64,000 bases of DNA, taken from NCBI GenBank assembly GCA_963513935.1, contig OY740769.1, positions 33,321,120-33,385,119 on the forward strand. The letters run 5' to 3'. The notes beneath the pieces were generated by a model that made no database searches, was not told the DNA's origin, and saw nothing but the letters and a program-made list of their open reading frames with translations. Below are positions 24,234 to 34,754 of this stretch, piece after piece. The stretch's first letter is position 1, and each line of letters opens with the position of its first letter. Made by a program: the position numbers and the translations under genes. This stretch comes from Aphrophora alni. Its lineage: Eukaryota; Arthropoda; Insecta; Hemiptera; Aphrophoridae.

Positions 24234-26049
24234 GTAAATTAAATTCGTTAGTAAAGTTTTAAAACAGTCTTACCTTAGTTGTCTTTGAGATTACTTTTTA
24301 AACTAAGATTCCACTATTAAAAAAAAAAAAAAAAAAAATACATATTACAACTTTTTGAAATATATTTGTACAATTTTTGTAAAAATACAGTATTGACAAC
24401 TTCTCTACATAAAGGGGAAAATTAATCTTATAGACTGTAATAATGCTTTATTAATTAATTGGTAATTTATTCTGTTACTGATTCAAAATGGCGGTAATTT
24501 AAATAGCGATAAAAACATGTTGCGTTTTAAAAGTGATCTAATTAACGATTTGAAGTATGACTAAATTATTATCTCACTTGTTTCACAGTACATCACTACA
24601 TGAAACACCATTCAAAAATCGTTTTTGGACCCAATGTATCTGAAAATGGATATTTTCAAGAAAAACGTAACATCTCTATACATTTATAAATTTTAATATA
24701 CTACGTATGTGTGAAGGAATGTAAAAAGTCAAATTTTAGACGTTTTCAAGAAAAATATTCGGTAAATAAGTGATCGACATCTGTTAATGTTTTCATCTGA
24801 CTGAGTGGCTTCAAAGAAAGGGGTTTTTTTTACGGAGTATAGTTTAGTTAGGCCTAAAACAATATGGCATTGAAGTTATGTCGGTCGCGCACGGCCGGCA
24901 GAGCGGAGCAAGCACAAGTCTCGGCAGCTGGCCACGCGTTCCTCACTACCACCTGTCTCCTCCCCCCTCCACCTCTTACTTTACAAACACTATTTTACAA
25001 ATTATTACAATAATATTGAGTATTGTGTAAAACAGGAGTTAGAGTATCGTGTTAAACAGAGATCATCATTTGTCGGCACCTGCTTTTATAATTTGTATTA
25101 CTAGACAACCTAACTTCAGGTTGAAGTTTGTCAATGAAAAGTAAATATACACATTTTTAATAAAAAAATATCGATATTTAAAGTTGTTTTAAGAAAGAAG
25201 TTTGTAAAATGGAATTATGTCGTCGTCGGGAAGTGATGCTAAATTTCTTAGACGCTATTTCGCCACAAACACGATTTTATTTAATAGCTCAGATAATAAG
25301 AAAGGTAAAACGTTTTATAAAGGTTGACATTACTGGTATATGTATTACATCCCCGAAATATAATTTATATACATACAAATGAACTTAAAAACCACATTCA
25401 ATATTATTATTTATTTTCTGTAAGTATATTTATAGATTTTTATTGTTTTACCAGAAGTAGTGAAAAATCGGAGACAAATTTGGTAGTACAGTATCTCATT
25501 TTTACTTTCTCACATATACTTAGTACACACTTGATTTTGCGGATATATCCATTTTGATGTCCCCCTGTGTCTAAAAAGTTGAATGATATCTGTCGGTCCG
25601 GCGTCTCTGCAGTGCTTAAACATAACTACAGATTTTTATAAATTTGGAACGTGGGAGTATTTGAGTTGAATTTCGGGACTTTTATCATTTCCCCGATAAT
25701 TCCAAATATGTGGATAACTGTCATAAGGAAAAAAAACACAAATTCGTACTCCAACTTATACTCTTGAGTATTATTAAAAAAAAAGTATTGTATTTATTGT
25801 CTAATTAAGTATATACTTGCAGCAAGACAATACTGTACATATTTTTGGATTGACGTATTTCAAATTTAAAAGTAAATCTAATTTTCTATGAGGTACAATG
25901 AATAAAATATGCTAGTATAAATAACAGGAATATTTGAATATAATTGGAAAATTATTTTTTAAAGTTATATAATGGCCATATCAACTATTTCGTTTGATAT
26001 CTGTTAAAGTCTATAACAGTATTGTGTTTAAGTAATTTGCATAATTAAG
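24234..26049. other. No gene seen; poly(A) run and GC-rich island
   Basis: A 20-nt A run lies at about 24319-24338. At 24885-24985 a CG-containing, GC-rich island (CGCGCACGGCCGGCAG region followed by C-rich tracts) stands out in AT-rich DNA. CAAAATGGCGG at 24485 marks another foldback-family fragment. Frame 25324-25557 has no motif. Confidence 0.45.
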
Positions 26050-26775
26050 TAATACTGTACTTAGAAGTAATTAATCTCAATATGTAAATAATTTACATAA
26101 TTAAGTAGTCTGTATAGGTAAGTAATCTATATAAATAAGTAATTTGTATAAGTAAGTAATCTATATAAGTAAGTAATCTGTATAAGTAAGTAATCTATCT
26201 AAGTAAGTAATCCTGCATGAGTAAGTAATCTATATAAGTAAGTATCTGTATACGTAAGTAATCTATATAAGTAAGTAATCTATCTAAGTAAGTAATCCTG
26301 CATGAGTAAGTAATCTATATAAGTATGTAATCTATCTAAGTAAGTAATCCTACATGAGTAAGTAATCTATATAAGTAAGTAATCTGTATAAGTAAGTAAT
26401 CTATCTAAGTAATTCTGCATGAGTAAGTAATCTATATAAGTAAGTAATATATCAAAGTAAGTAATATATAAGTAAGTAATTTGTATAAGTAAGTAATCTA
26501 TCTAAGTAAGTAATCCTACATGAGTAATTAATCTATATAAGTAAGTAATCTATCTAAGTAAGTAATTTGTATAAGTAAGTAATCTATATAGGCTAAGTAA
26601 GTAATCCTACATGAGTAAGTAATCTATATAAGTAAGTAATCTATATAAGTAGGTAATCTGTATAAGTAAGTAATCTATCTAAGTAAGTAATCCTGCATGA
26701 GTAAGTTATCTATATAAGTAAGTAATCTTTTTAAGTGAGTAATTTATCTAAGTAATCCTGCATGAGTAAGTAACG
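26050..26775 (+). repeat. Degenerate tandem array of a GTAAGTAATCTATATAA unit
   Basis: About 40 units of 16-18 bp alternate among forms ending CTATATAA, CTATCTAA, CTGTATAA and CCTGCATGA. The CTGCATGA form recurs roughly every three units, indicating a larger period. Most units carry GTAAGTAA. No spacers and no coding capacity are seen. Confidence 0.9.
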
Positions 26776-27354
26776 CTAACAACAGACAATACCATAAAAG
26801 TAATTGAAATTATAATATTTACGTTTTAAACATATCAATTCATTACCAAAATTTATTATATAAATATGTAGTTATCAACGATTGAAAAAGTAAAAATAAA
26901 GACAAAATTATAAAATAACAGTAGGGCCTACCTATTTTTTTAAAAATTATAGTCTACTAAGTACCATCACGTAGTCCTTTTGTAATAATTTATACAATGA
27001 AGGAAGCTTTGCAGACACTTGTAGCGAGATTTACATAAGTTATGCAGACATCAGACAATTAAAAATATACCGTTAATTGATGTATATAAGGCGTTGTCAT
27101 CGAACAAGATATTGTGAGTTGCAATATTAAGTATGGACGTTATAACAGTGATATTATTGAAAATGTTAAAATGTGTTATGTATTGACTGAAACATTTCCT
27201 TACTTCCTGGCTCTCCAGATGGGCTGAGAAAAATGTTAAGTCGTAGAGAGCATCAGAAATGAATGGGGCACAAAGAAAAGTGTCCCCATTTTGAATAACA
27301 TATTTCAACTGTTATCACATGACGAATAAGAATTGCATGAAAATATGATTGAAT
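26776..27354. other. No gene seen
   Basis: AT-rich. The minus frame 27051-27308 (85 aa) has no recognisable domain. Confidence 0.45.
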
Positions 27355-28095
27355 AAACATACCGAAAGCCAGAAAAATAGAAAATCACACACAGGTTTAA
27401 AGATGTGACAGGCAGAAATTACGTATTAGTAGAAATAAGTTACAAGCAGATAAAGAGGCAGGAACTCGCACAGGTACGCAGAAATATAAACAAACAAAAA
27501 TAACACACACCCAGTAAAAAACATAGGTAAGAACAGACGGGCTGAAATTACATATAGGCAGAAAAAGACAGGCAAATATGATCGACGGAAAACATCTGAC
27601 AGGTATAAATGACAGACATGAAGAAATAAGTGCCAGTTAGTTAAATAGACTTGAAGAAATAGCACAAAGACAGTAAAAACAGTAAAGCAAAAATAACAAT
27701 CAGTTAGAAAAACAAAACAAGCATTAAAAAAGACAGACATAAATACAACACAAGCGCTAAAAACGACAGGCAGAAATAACAGATAGGCAATACAACAAGA
27801 ATATTAAAAAAGAAAGGTAGAAAAAACAACACGATAAATATTTAAAAAGACAGACAGATATAGAAAATGATGTTGCATATTTAGCCAGTAAAAAAGACAT
27901 AAATCCAAAGAGTATGAACAACACGTAGGCAGTAAAAAATTGGGACAGTAAAAAAGGGGGGGGGAGACAGAAATACAAGTATATTATTTAGACAGTAAAT
28001 AAATGGAAAAAGTCATGTTCACAGACACATTCAGGCAAAAATGCATCCAAACCAGAATAGACCGGCATGAATATATTCGGACAGAAATGTGTAAA
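27355..28095 (+). repeat. Degenerate purine-rich minisatellite
   Basis: Irregularly repeated words such as GACAGGCAGAAAT, AAGACAGACATAAAT, AACGACAGGCAGAAAT and CAGTAAAAAAG recur every 20-40 bp. The plus strand is strongly enriched in A and G. The two hydrophobic minus-strand frames (27426-27740 and 27757-27978), which look membrane-like, come from this strand bias and are not believed to be genes. Confidence 0.65.
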
Positions 28096-28202
28096 ATTGT
28101 GTATATATCCCCCCCCCGTTTTCTACCACGAACGTTTCCTATTTTTCCCGAGATGGACTAAATTGGTGAAACAACATTTTATAGGACGCAGAACATAATT
28201 AT

Positions 28203-28214
28203 ATTCACAGAAAT
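28203..28214. repeat. Target-site duplication, left copy
   Basis: ATTCACAGAAAT, identical to 33148-33159. It flanks the Jockey-type element on its poly(A) side. The last T merges with the T run (28214-28234), so the exact end is ambiguous by one base. Confidence 0.9.
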
Positions 28215-28466
28215 TTTTTTTTTTTTTTTTTTTTCTACGAGGGTAGGTGAAAACCTGCAACAGGCACTAGCACTCCCGTAAGTACTAGTAGTGTGCGGGT
28301 CGACCCACTAAAAACACCTCCCTAAAGGCTGAAACTGAGCTTGCTATCGCCCATCTATCAACTTCCCTCTCTTGAATCGTCAACGTGTGTAGGGGTAAAG
28401 CCCAGCGGCTAATCCCAGAGTGATACTCTATTAATTCTCACATCGACCTCGCCATCAGCCACATTT
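28215..28466 (-). other. 3' UTR and poly(A) tail of the Jockey-type element
   Basis: The T run at 28214-28234 is the A tail on the element strand. An ACTGAGCTT / ATCAACTTCC-like word pair near 28333-28367 (plus strand) also occurs in the 3' ends of the related copies at 34.1 and 35.04 kb, showing shared ancestry of the 3' region recognised in retrotransposition. Confidence 0.8.
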
Positions 28467-31139
28467 CTATATCAGGTCATGCGGCTTTGTTCTCTTAAGT
28501 CTCCTCAACATGGTTGGTGTTTCCGCCAACATGCTAATAATTGCCGGATTTTCGTGGCTTTGAATTCGTTTTGCATGACTGTGAGCAAGCCTGGTCACCA
28601 TCTCATTGACAAACTCCACCTTCAAGTCCCTGTGGAGAAAATCATTTCTAATATACCAAGGGGCATCAACTATACCCCTCAGTACTTTATTTTGAAAGGT
28701 TTGTATGGTTTTTACATTTGTTTGTTTCGTACAGCCCCAGAGCTGTATGCCATACGTCCACAAAGGTCTAAGTACCTGTTTGTACAATAATAACTTATTT
28801 TCAATTGACAGTTGAGATGTTCTCCCAAGCAGCCAATACATTTTTCTGTACTTTATGTTCAACTCCTCTTTTTTCTTTTTAACATGCTCTTTCCACTTGA
28901 GCTTAGCATCCAAAGTTATACCTAGATATTTTGCAGTATTTGAGTAGGGTACAGGTTGTCCATTTATGTTTACTCTCACAGTTTCCACCTTCCTATTTGT
29001 GAAATTCACATGAACTGATTTGGTTTCATTGAGTTTTATTCTCCACCTCTGGGTCCAGACGCCAATTTTATCAATTATTCTTTGAAGTTTCACAGTTGAC
29101 TTCACTGCATCCTCACCAGTCGCCATGATTGCAGTGTCATCCGCAAACGTCGCCACTGTAGCTTCAGTTGGCTCTGGCATATCCCTCATGTACAAAACAT
29201 ACAGTATTGGCCCAAGAACACTACCCTGGGGCACTCCCGGTTCGATTGGCTTCAGTGAAGAATATACATTATTGTATTTAACACGAAAGTATCTGTCAGA
29301 AATGTACGACTTCATCAACAGGAAAAACTCACTTGGGAGATCTCTGTGCAGCTTATAGACAAGGCCCTCGTGCCAAACTCTATCGAAAGCTTGAGCTACG
29401 TCCAAGAAAACTGTTGAGCATACCTCCTTATTTTCTAGAGTCTTCTCTATTATACTGGTCACTCTATGTACCTGTTCAATGGTAGTGTGTTTTCTCCTAA
29501 ATCCAAACTGGTGGTTAGGAACTAGATTTCTTTCCTCTAATACTGGTAAAAGTCTTTTCAAAAATATCTTTTCAAAGAGTTTTGAAATCACAGGTAACAG
29601 AGAGATTGGTCGGTAAGATCTGACATCATTTGGTGGTTTATCTGGTTTGGGTAGCATTATTACTTCTGCTACCTTCCACTGGGTAGGTACATGTTTTAAT
29701 CTGAAAGCACCATTGAATATAAACAATATCTTCCTGAGAGCCTTATCTGGTAACTCCTTTAATATTCTTCCCGTAATAAGGTCAAATCCAGGTGACTTTT
29801 TAGCATTGAGATTTTTCTTAATTTCCTGTTTTAACTCTTTTAATGACACCTTTTTTATTTCCTTGTGGTCCACTCTCGGTACTGATGTGATGTCTTCTAG
29901 ATCACTTTGCTTTGGTCCAGGCTTAAAAGTTTCTTCTAGGTACCTTGCGAAGAGATCTACTTTCTCTCGGGCGCTTTTTGCCCAGAGTCCATCTTCCTTC
30001 TTTATGGGTGGTTCCAGATTTTTTGGCCTTTTTAGGTTTTTTGTTGCTTTCCACAATGAATAGTCCGTGTCCTTCAGGGAAGTCAGACTAGCTAAATATT
30101 TCCCTACCTCCTCATTTTTAACCTGACTTATCAGCTTTTTTAGCTTATTGCATAATGAATTCAGTTTATTTTTGTTTTCGGGTGTGCGCATTCTCTGCCA
30201 TGCTTTCCTGGCTCTTCGTTTTTCCAGGATAAGTTCTTTTATTTGAGGTGAATAGGTTACACCAACCACACCTTTGCTCTTTTTGTGGTAAGTGCTCTCC
30301 CATACTGCTCTCTGTATGTTGGTATTTAACATATCTACTTCCTCTTCCAATTGGTATGAATCTTTTATTGGTGTGTTAAGATCCATGTATTCTTCAAGTA
30401 TCCAACGAAATAATGTCCAATTTGTTTTATTATTTTCTAATCTAGGAGAAGGCTCCTTTCTTACAAGTCCTTCACTTATTGTCATAACCACAGGAGAATG
30501 ATCAGAAGAGAGATCCTGCTTGTTTTCTACAAGTATGTAATTTCTGGATATTCCTTTGGTCACATAAAAATCAATGACATCTGGTAGTTTATTACTATCC
30601 GCCGGCCAGTATGTTGGAGTGCCACCTGAGTGAAAGTCACAACGCATTTTCCTTCCTGCTCTGAATAATTCTCTACCTTTGGTATTAGTTAACCTTGAAC
30701 CCCAGAACGTATTCTTAGCATTATAGTCACCGCCAATAACAAAACGCCCCCCTAAGGATGCGAATAGATCGACGTATTCATCTTTCTTTATGTTCTGTCT
30801 GGGTGGGCAGTACACTGCTGATATTCTGAAGGTCCCTTTCTTCAAAATTTGCGCACAGATAGTTATTACCTGCATGGACTCCTTTTCTATTTTTGAATCA
30901 ACAAAATGTTCAATATTGTTTTTCACGAATAAAGCCGAACCACCCCTAGCTGTATTCGATGGATGAGCAGCATGATAGCAGATATACCCACGCATATTTA
31001 TACTAAAGCCTTTAGATAGGTGACTCTCAGAAATGAGACATATATCAACATTTTCAATATTCAAGAAGACTTCTAGCTCCCTCAGGTGGTTCACAAGTCC
31101 ATTTGCATTCCATGATGCAACCCTTAAGGCGTCAGTCAT
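28467..31139 (-). CDS. ORF2: endonuclease / reverse transcriptase of a Jockey-type LINE
   Basis: The 890-aa uninterrupted frame encodes the enzyme that nicks target DNA and copies the element RNA. Residues 1-220 form an APE-type endonuclease: ASWNANG near 8, ISESHL (Glu38), GGDYNAK (Asp138, Asn140), PDVIDF and SSDHSPV (Asp213, His214). The reverse transcriptase spans about 440-750: YRPISLLPVISKLFEKI, FLDVAQAFDRVWH (Asp580), GVPQGSVLGP, TFADDTA (Asp667-Asp668) and KYLGITLD. The C-terminal part (760-890) has RPLWTYGIQLWG and APWYIRN and ends in LKRTKPHDLI, with no RNase H domain evident. The length is normal for Jockey-type ORF2. The chosen ATG overlaps the ORF1 stop as ATGA, suggesting translation by termination-reinitiation. 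All catalytic residues I can place are present, so it may be active. Confidence 0.95.
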   Translation of the reverse strand: MTDALRVASWNANGLVNHLRELEVFLNIENVDICLISESHLSKGFSINMRGYICYHAAHPSNTARGGSALFVKNNIEHFVDSKIEKESMQVITICAQILKKGTFRISAVYCPPRQNIKKDEYVDLFASLGGRFVIGGDYNAKNTFWGSRLTNTKGRELFRAGRKMRCDFHSGGTPTYWPADSNKLPDVIDFYVTKGISRNYILVENKQDLSSDHSPVVMTISEGLVRKEPSPRLENNKTNWTLFRWILEEYMDLNTPIKDSYQLEEEVDMLNTNIQRAVWESTYHKKSKGVVGVTYSPQIKELILEKRRARKAWQRMRTPENKNKLNSLCNKLKKLISQVKNEEVGKYLASLTSLKDTDYSLWKATKNLKRPKNLEPPIKKEDGLWAKSAREKVDLFARYLEETFKPGPKQSDLEDITSVPRVDHKEIKKVSLKELKQEIKKNLNAKKSPGFDLITGRILKELPDKALRKILFIFNGAFRLKHVPTQWKVAEVIMLPKPDKPPNDVRSYRPISLLPVISKLFEKIFLKRLLPVLEERNLVPNHQFGFRRKHTTIEQVHRVTSIIEKTLENKEVCSTVFLDVAQAFDRVWHEGLVYKLHRDLPSEFFLLMKSYISDRYFRVKYNNVYSSLKPIEPGVPQGSVLGPILYVLYMRDMPEPTEATVATFADDTAIMATGEDAVKSTVKLQRIIDKIGVWTQRWRIKLNETKSVHVNFTNRKVETVRVNINGQPVPYSNTAKYLGITLDAKLKWKEHVKKKKEELNIKYRKMYWLLGRTSQLSIENKLLLYKQVLRPLWTYGIQLWGCTKQTNVKTIQTFQNKVLRGIVDAPWYIRNDFLHRDLKVEFVNEMVTRLAHSHAKRIQSHENPAIISMLAETPTMLRRLKRTKPHDLI

Positions 31140-32835
31140 GTTTTTACCGCTCTAGTTATGTTTTCCATATTGGACTCCATAGCTGCAAGTCTTCGACTCA
31201 TTTGCTTATTTATGTCCTCCTGCTTAGTGAACTTATCATATATTTTTTTGTTTGATTCCTTCTGCTCTTCCATACTCTTGTGTAGGGAGTCTAGTTTCCT
31301 CAGCACCTCCTGCATCATCTGATCACCCTTGTTTTCTATGTGCTTGGTTTGCAGATTTTTTACTGCTCCAACATAAGTTTTGCTTCTTGTTTTATTGTTT
31401 TCAAGTGTTACAGAAACCTGTGACGGTATCTGATGTGCCACTCGTGTACCCTCCATTACTTGTCGATGTTGGAATGCAGTCCCTTTATTATCGGTTTTCT
31501 TTCTTAGATTTCTCATCTTCTGGAGTTCCTTAGCTACTTCACACCCTCGGTAGTTAGCTGGGTGCTGCTCCTTACAATTTACACAAGTTGGGGGGACACT
31601 TCTGTCCACTGTGCAATTTAGGGTCCAATGTTTCCCAGTACATTTAACACACCTAGGATCGCGAGCGCAATACTTCTGTGTATGGTTAAACCCCTGACAC
31701 CTTTTGCATTGCGGGATCAAATCTGAGGTTTTTCTAAGAGGCTCAATCTTTACTTTCATATTCAAAATTCCATTAATATTATAAATATTTTCTATCTTTT
31801 CACCTTGGTCGAACGTGAGCATAAACAAGGGAAGTCCTATTCGACATACTGTTTTATTTGGGTCTCCTGGCAGATTTCTATCTTTTTTCAGTATGTTTAC
31901 GGCATCACTAATTTTGAATCCTTTTTCTCGTAGATCTGCTAATATATCTTCTTTTTCGCAGGTCGGATGTAATCCCCTAGCCATTACCTTCACGGGTCGA
32001 CAGTTTTTATCTTCATATGTGTACCATTGAACTTTCTCTTGAGACAGTTTATTTACCATGGCTCTATAAGAGTCCGAATCTGACATCAGTAGCCTCCATA
32101 CATTATTATTTAATGCCACAAGTTTGTATTTACTACTTGAGACAGAGGACAACAGAGCTTTCACTTCTGCGTAACCGGGCATTCCTACTAAATTAATTGG
32201 TGGAGGAGGTGCTTCCTTTTTCTTTCCCGGAATTTCATAAATTGCTTTATGTGTTTTGGCGACGTCCTTCCTCTTGCTTATTGGCTGTTTTACTGCAAGT
32301 TGGATCTCTGTATTTGCTTCTGGTGAATATTCTGCTTTCCTTTTTTTGCATTTCTTTTATTTGATGTTACAATCCAGTCTGTTTCTCTTTCGAGTTCTTC
32401 TTCATCAGTTTCATATGTTAAAGCCCTGTCCTTGTTCTCTGGGTCACATGTTTTTGTTTCGACATTTTGCTTCATTTCACCAAGAGCTGCTTTCAACTCT
32501 ACATTCTCTTGGGTTAGCTTCAATACTTGTGTTTGGAGATGTGTCAACATGCTTTCCATTTCTGTCAACTTATCCTGCAGATCAGCTTTTTCATCTCCAA
32601 TCTCCTTTTCTCCATCCTTCACAACAACTACATTGTTTCCTTCACCCAATGACCTTCCAACATCCGCCACTCCTGGTGGTGTTCTTGTCAGTGCGGATCT
32701 TCTCTTGAAAGGGTTATTTTGTAACGATAGTTGGTCCTCCCCAGAATCCATAGGACCGACCTCCGTGTTAGAGGGTGGATTTTCCAGAATATCTGGTCTG
32801 CCACCTGGGGTATTAATTCCTTTTGTTTTATCCAT
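31136..32835 (-). CDS. ORF1: gag-like nucleic-acid-binding protein, one frame change at 32341-32347
   Basis: Two minus-strand frames, 32835-32290 and a longer one ending at 31136, are halves of one ORF1. Reading of the second frame upstream of its first ATG (32182) continues into a proline-rich stretch and up to a run of seven A (T at 32341-32347). A -1 shift on A-AAA-AAA, or one extra A, would join them into about 566 aa. The N-terminal half has a coiled coil (about 85-125). Counted from the Met at 32182, the rest has a PRE_C2HC-like region (58-150), then three zinc knuckles: C159-C162-H167-C172, C178-C181-H185-C190 and C200-C203-H207-C214. Such proteins coat the element RNA. The break may be a mutation, an assembly error or a programmed frameshift. 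The ATG at 32835 is chosen as the first in the upstream frame after the 5' region. Confidence 0.88.
32341..32347 (-). other. Slippery-type heptamer at the ORF1 frame break
   Basis: In the upstream ORF1 frame the run reads as A-AAA-AAA followed by G, matching the X-XXY-YYZ pattern of -1 slippage sites. The downstream frame is exactly -1. A homopolymer indel explains it equally well. Confidence 0.6.
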
Positions 32836-33147
32836 CGTTATTTTGATTTATGATTCGTTAACAACGCATCCCCCATGCGCCATTCACCCCTTTGGCACGG
32901 ATCGACAATTACGCCTTCACACCGTAGGGTTGGGTTGCCTCTTCCGCCGTCTTCGCCGTACCGAAGCACATCCTCTCCGCCGAGGAACGCCGTTGAGGTC
33001 TTCACCGTAACCCTGGCTAGGGACCCCCTTGCAAGGTACTATCAGCCGAGGCAAGCTGAACCAAGGTTTATTATAGAGGTATGCTCCTCTAGCTCAGGTA
33101 CCCCGGGATTGCCAAGTCCCGTACTCACTACGTGAGCCCCTGGGGGA
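32836..33147 (-). promoter_or_regulatory. 5' UTR / presumed internal promoter region of the Jockey-type element
   Basis: About 310 bp, distinctly GC-rich with several CG dinucleotides and short self-complementary words such as GGGACTTGGCAATCCC near the 5' end. LINEs of this type carry their promoter inside the 5' region; no specific motif proves it here. The 5' end is set by the duplication at 33148. Confidence 0.6.
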
Positions 33148-33159
33148 ATTCACAGAAAT
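33148..33159. repeat. Target-site duplication, right copy
   Basis: ATTCACAGAAAT, identical to 28203-28214, at the 5' side of the element. It defines the 5' end and shows the copy is not 5'-truncated at an arbitrary internal site. Confidence 0.9.
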
Positions 33160-34049
33160 AGAATTATAATCTGAAATATTATAGCTGATTTGTTTGGATT
33201 TTTTCGTTGTCATTATTAGGTTAGGAAGCCCATATAGAACAGCATTTTGATACCTCATGTGGTCACCATGTACAGTACCATTATAGCTTTTTAACCTTCT
33301 ATAAATACACGAAAAAAACTGCATGTTTGGTAGAAATGTATTAATTATCCTTATAATTAATTATTATTATTATTTTAACAATACTTCGTAAAAAAAAAGT
33401 TTTAATTACATTAAATTATTCATTACTCTGCCCATCACTTACTTCCTGTGGTATAGGAAGCACTCTAGTATTAACTTGCCAAATACAATTTGAACGGTAC
33501 TTATATGTTGTTGATAAACATAATCTAAAATGTAGATGATGTCATTAGATAAACTGTATAAGTGAGAGCGTGTAGCCGAAACAAGTTTTATGTGATTGGC
33601 AAAGTACGGTAATTAGGTAGCAAGTAGCTTAATTAGGCTACGGTAGTCATCTTTAATATTAGGTTAGCCAGCAGACATCCATGTCAAGTCTGAACTAGAT
33701 TCTTGTCGGGTTATTTAATAAATGGTACACACACACATGGAGAAATTCGTACATTATGTTGAGAAACATTAAACATTAGATTCTCTGACACTTGATAGAG
33801 CTGATGAAGATACGGCGAGTATGATTCAGATTCTATTTGCTTTGTAATTTTGTCCTTGCAAGACAAAATTTTGTTCTTATCAGAGAATTTCCTATTTTAG
33901 CTATAACGATCCATCCTCTTGGATACGCCGACGACACCCGAAACCATTAAATGTTCACTTTATTCACCAATGAAGTATGAGATTAAGTGGCAGAGAATTT
34001 AGTTTAATTTCAATGAAATTTAGAATGTAAGATAGGTGTAATCAATTGG
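33160..34049. other. No gene seen
   Basis: AT-rich flanking DNA. The only frame over 60 codons (33094-33324, minus) runs out of the element 5' end and has no motif. Confidence 0.5.
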
Positions 34050-34193
34050 TGAACATTAAAAAAAATTATTTATTTATTTTATTTTTACAAAATGTTACAA
34101 CTGAGCTTATCTCATCTAGCAACTTCCTATCTGACAAATTCACTGTTTGATGGGTAACAGCCCAGTGGTTGTTCCCATATAAAGATTACTGAA

Positions 34194-34695
34194 CTACGTC
34201 AGGTCAGCTGGTTTGGTTCTCTTAAGCTGACGAAGTGGACTGGGTTCATCCACCATTATTCGTATTTCAGTGTTCGGATGTCCCTGGAGTCGTTGCTGGT
34301 GTCTTCCTGCGTGCTTTTTTAGTACTTCTTCAACCGTTTCGATCTTCAAGTCGCTGTGTATATCCGAGTTTCTGATGTACCAGGGTGCATTCACTATACC
34401 TCTGAGCACTTTGTTTTGAAAAATCTGAATTAAATTTCTTTTAGTGGGCTTGGTACATCCAGCTGGATGCCCTATTCCCATATTGACTTTAGGATTTGTT
34501 TATATAGGAGCACTTTATTGTAAGTGCTCAGCCCTGCACGTCTTCCAAGTAGCCAGTGCATTTTTCTATATCTAATGTTCAGCTCGTCCTTCTTTATTTT
34601 CACATTCTCCTTCCAGCGCAATTTAGCATCTAGCGTAAGTCCCAGGTACTTAGCAGTATTGCTATAAGGGACAATTTCTTTCTACTGGGAGATGT
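34194..34695 (-). pseudogene. ORF2 C-terminal fragment of a Jockey-type LINE
   Basis: Corresponds to about residues 730-890 of the intact ORF2 at 28467-31139. The 95-aa open part (34194-34481) keeps CTKPTKRNLIQIFQNKVLRG, APWYIRN and the LKRTKPADLT end. Upstream, toward 34695, homologous codons for the KYLG...TLDAKL region and LLGR block are visible, but I did not establish one open frame. It lacks the RT catalytic region, which lies in the inverted neighbour. Confidence 0.85.
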
Positions 34696-34754
34696 TGATA
34701 TTTCAGATTAGTGACGTTGATGTGCATGGTAAAATATGAGGGAGAGTAATCTGA

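Larger units (their letters stand above)
28215..33147 (-). mobile_element. Apparently full-length Jockey-type non-LTR retrotransposon (LINE), about 4.9 kb
   Basis: On the minus strand, in order: a GC-rich 5' region of about 310 bp, gag-like ORF1 (566 aa if one frame change is bridged), ORF2 (890 aa) with endonuclease and reverse transcriptase, a 3' region of about 250 bp and a 20-21 nt poly(A) tail. A 12-bp perfect target-site duplication encloses it. Such elements copy by target-primed reverse transcription. The perfect duplication, intact ORF2 and long A tail point to a recent insertion. The ORF1 frame break is the only visible lesion. I assign it to the Jockey superfamily from domain order, endonuclease style, the FADD box and ORF1 zinc knuckles; the exact clade would need a phylogeny. 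Confidence 0.93.

Noticed and set aside
26050..26775. Real splice donor cluster of a host gene
   Set aside because: The GTAAGT words are units of a tandem array with no nearby exon. Only the U1-binding idea is kept, as a low-interest hypothesis.
27426..27978. Two minus-strand frames resembling multi-pass membrane proteins
   Set aside because: Hydrophobicity comes from T-rich codons on the complement of a purine-rich minisatellite. The two are separate, have no known domain and end at repeat irregularities.
28479..32708. Plus-strand frames of 69-150 aa under the LINE, plus 32432-33010 (192 aa)
   Set aside because: They are antisense shadows of ORF1 and ORF2 with no domain of their own.
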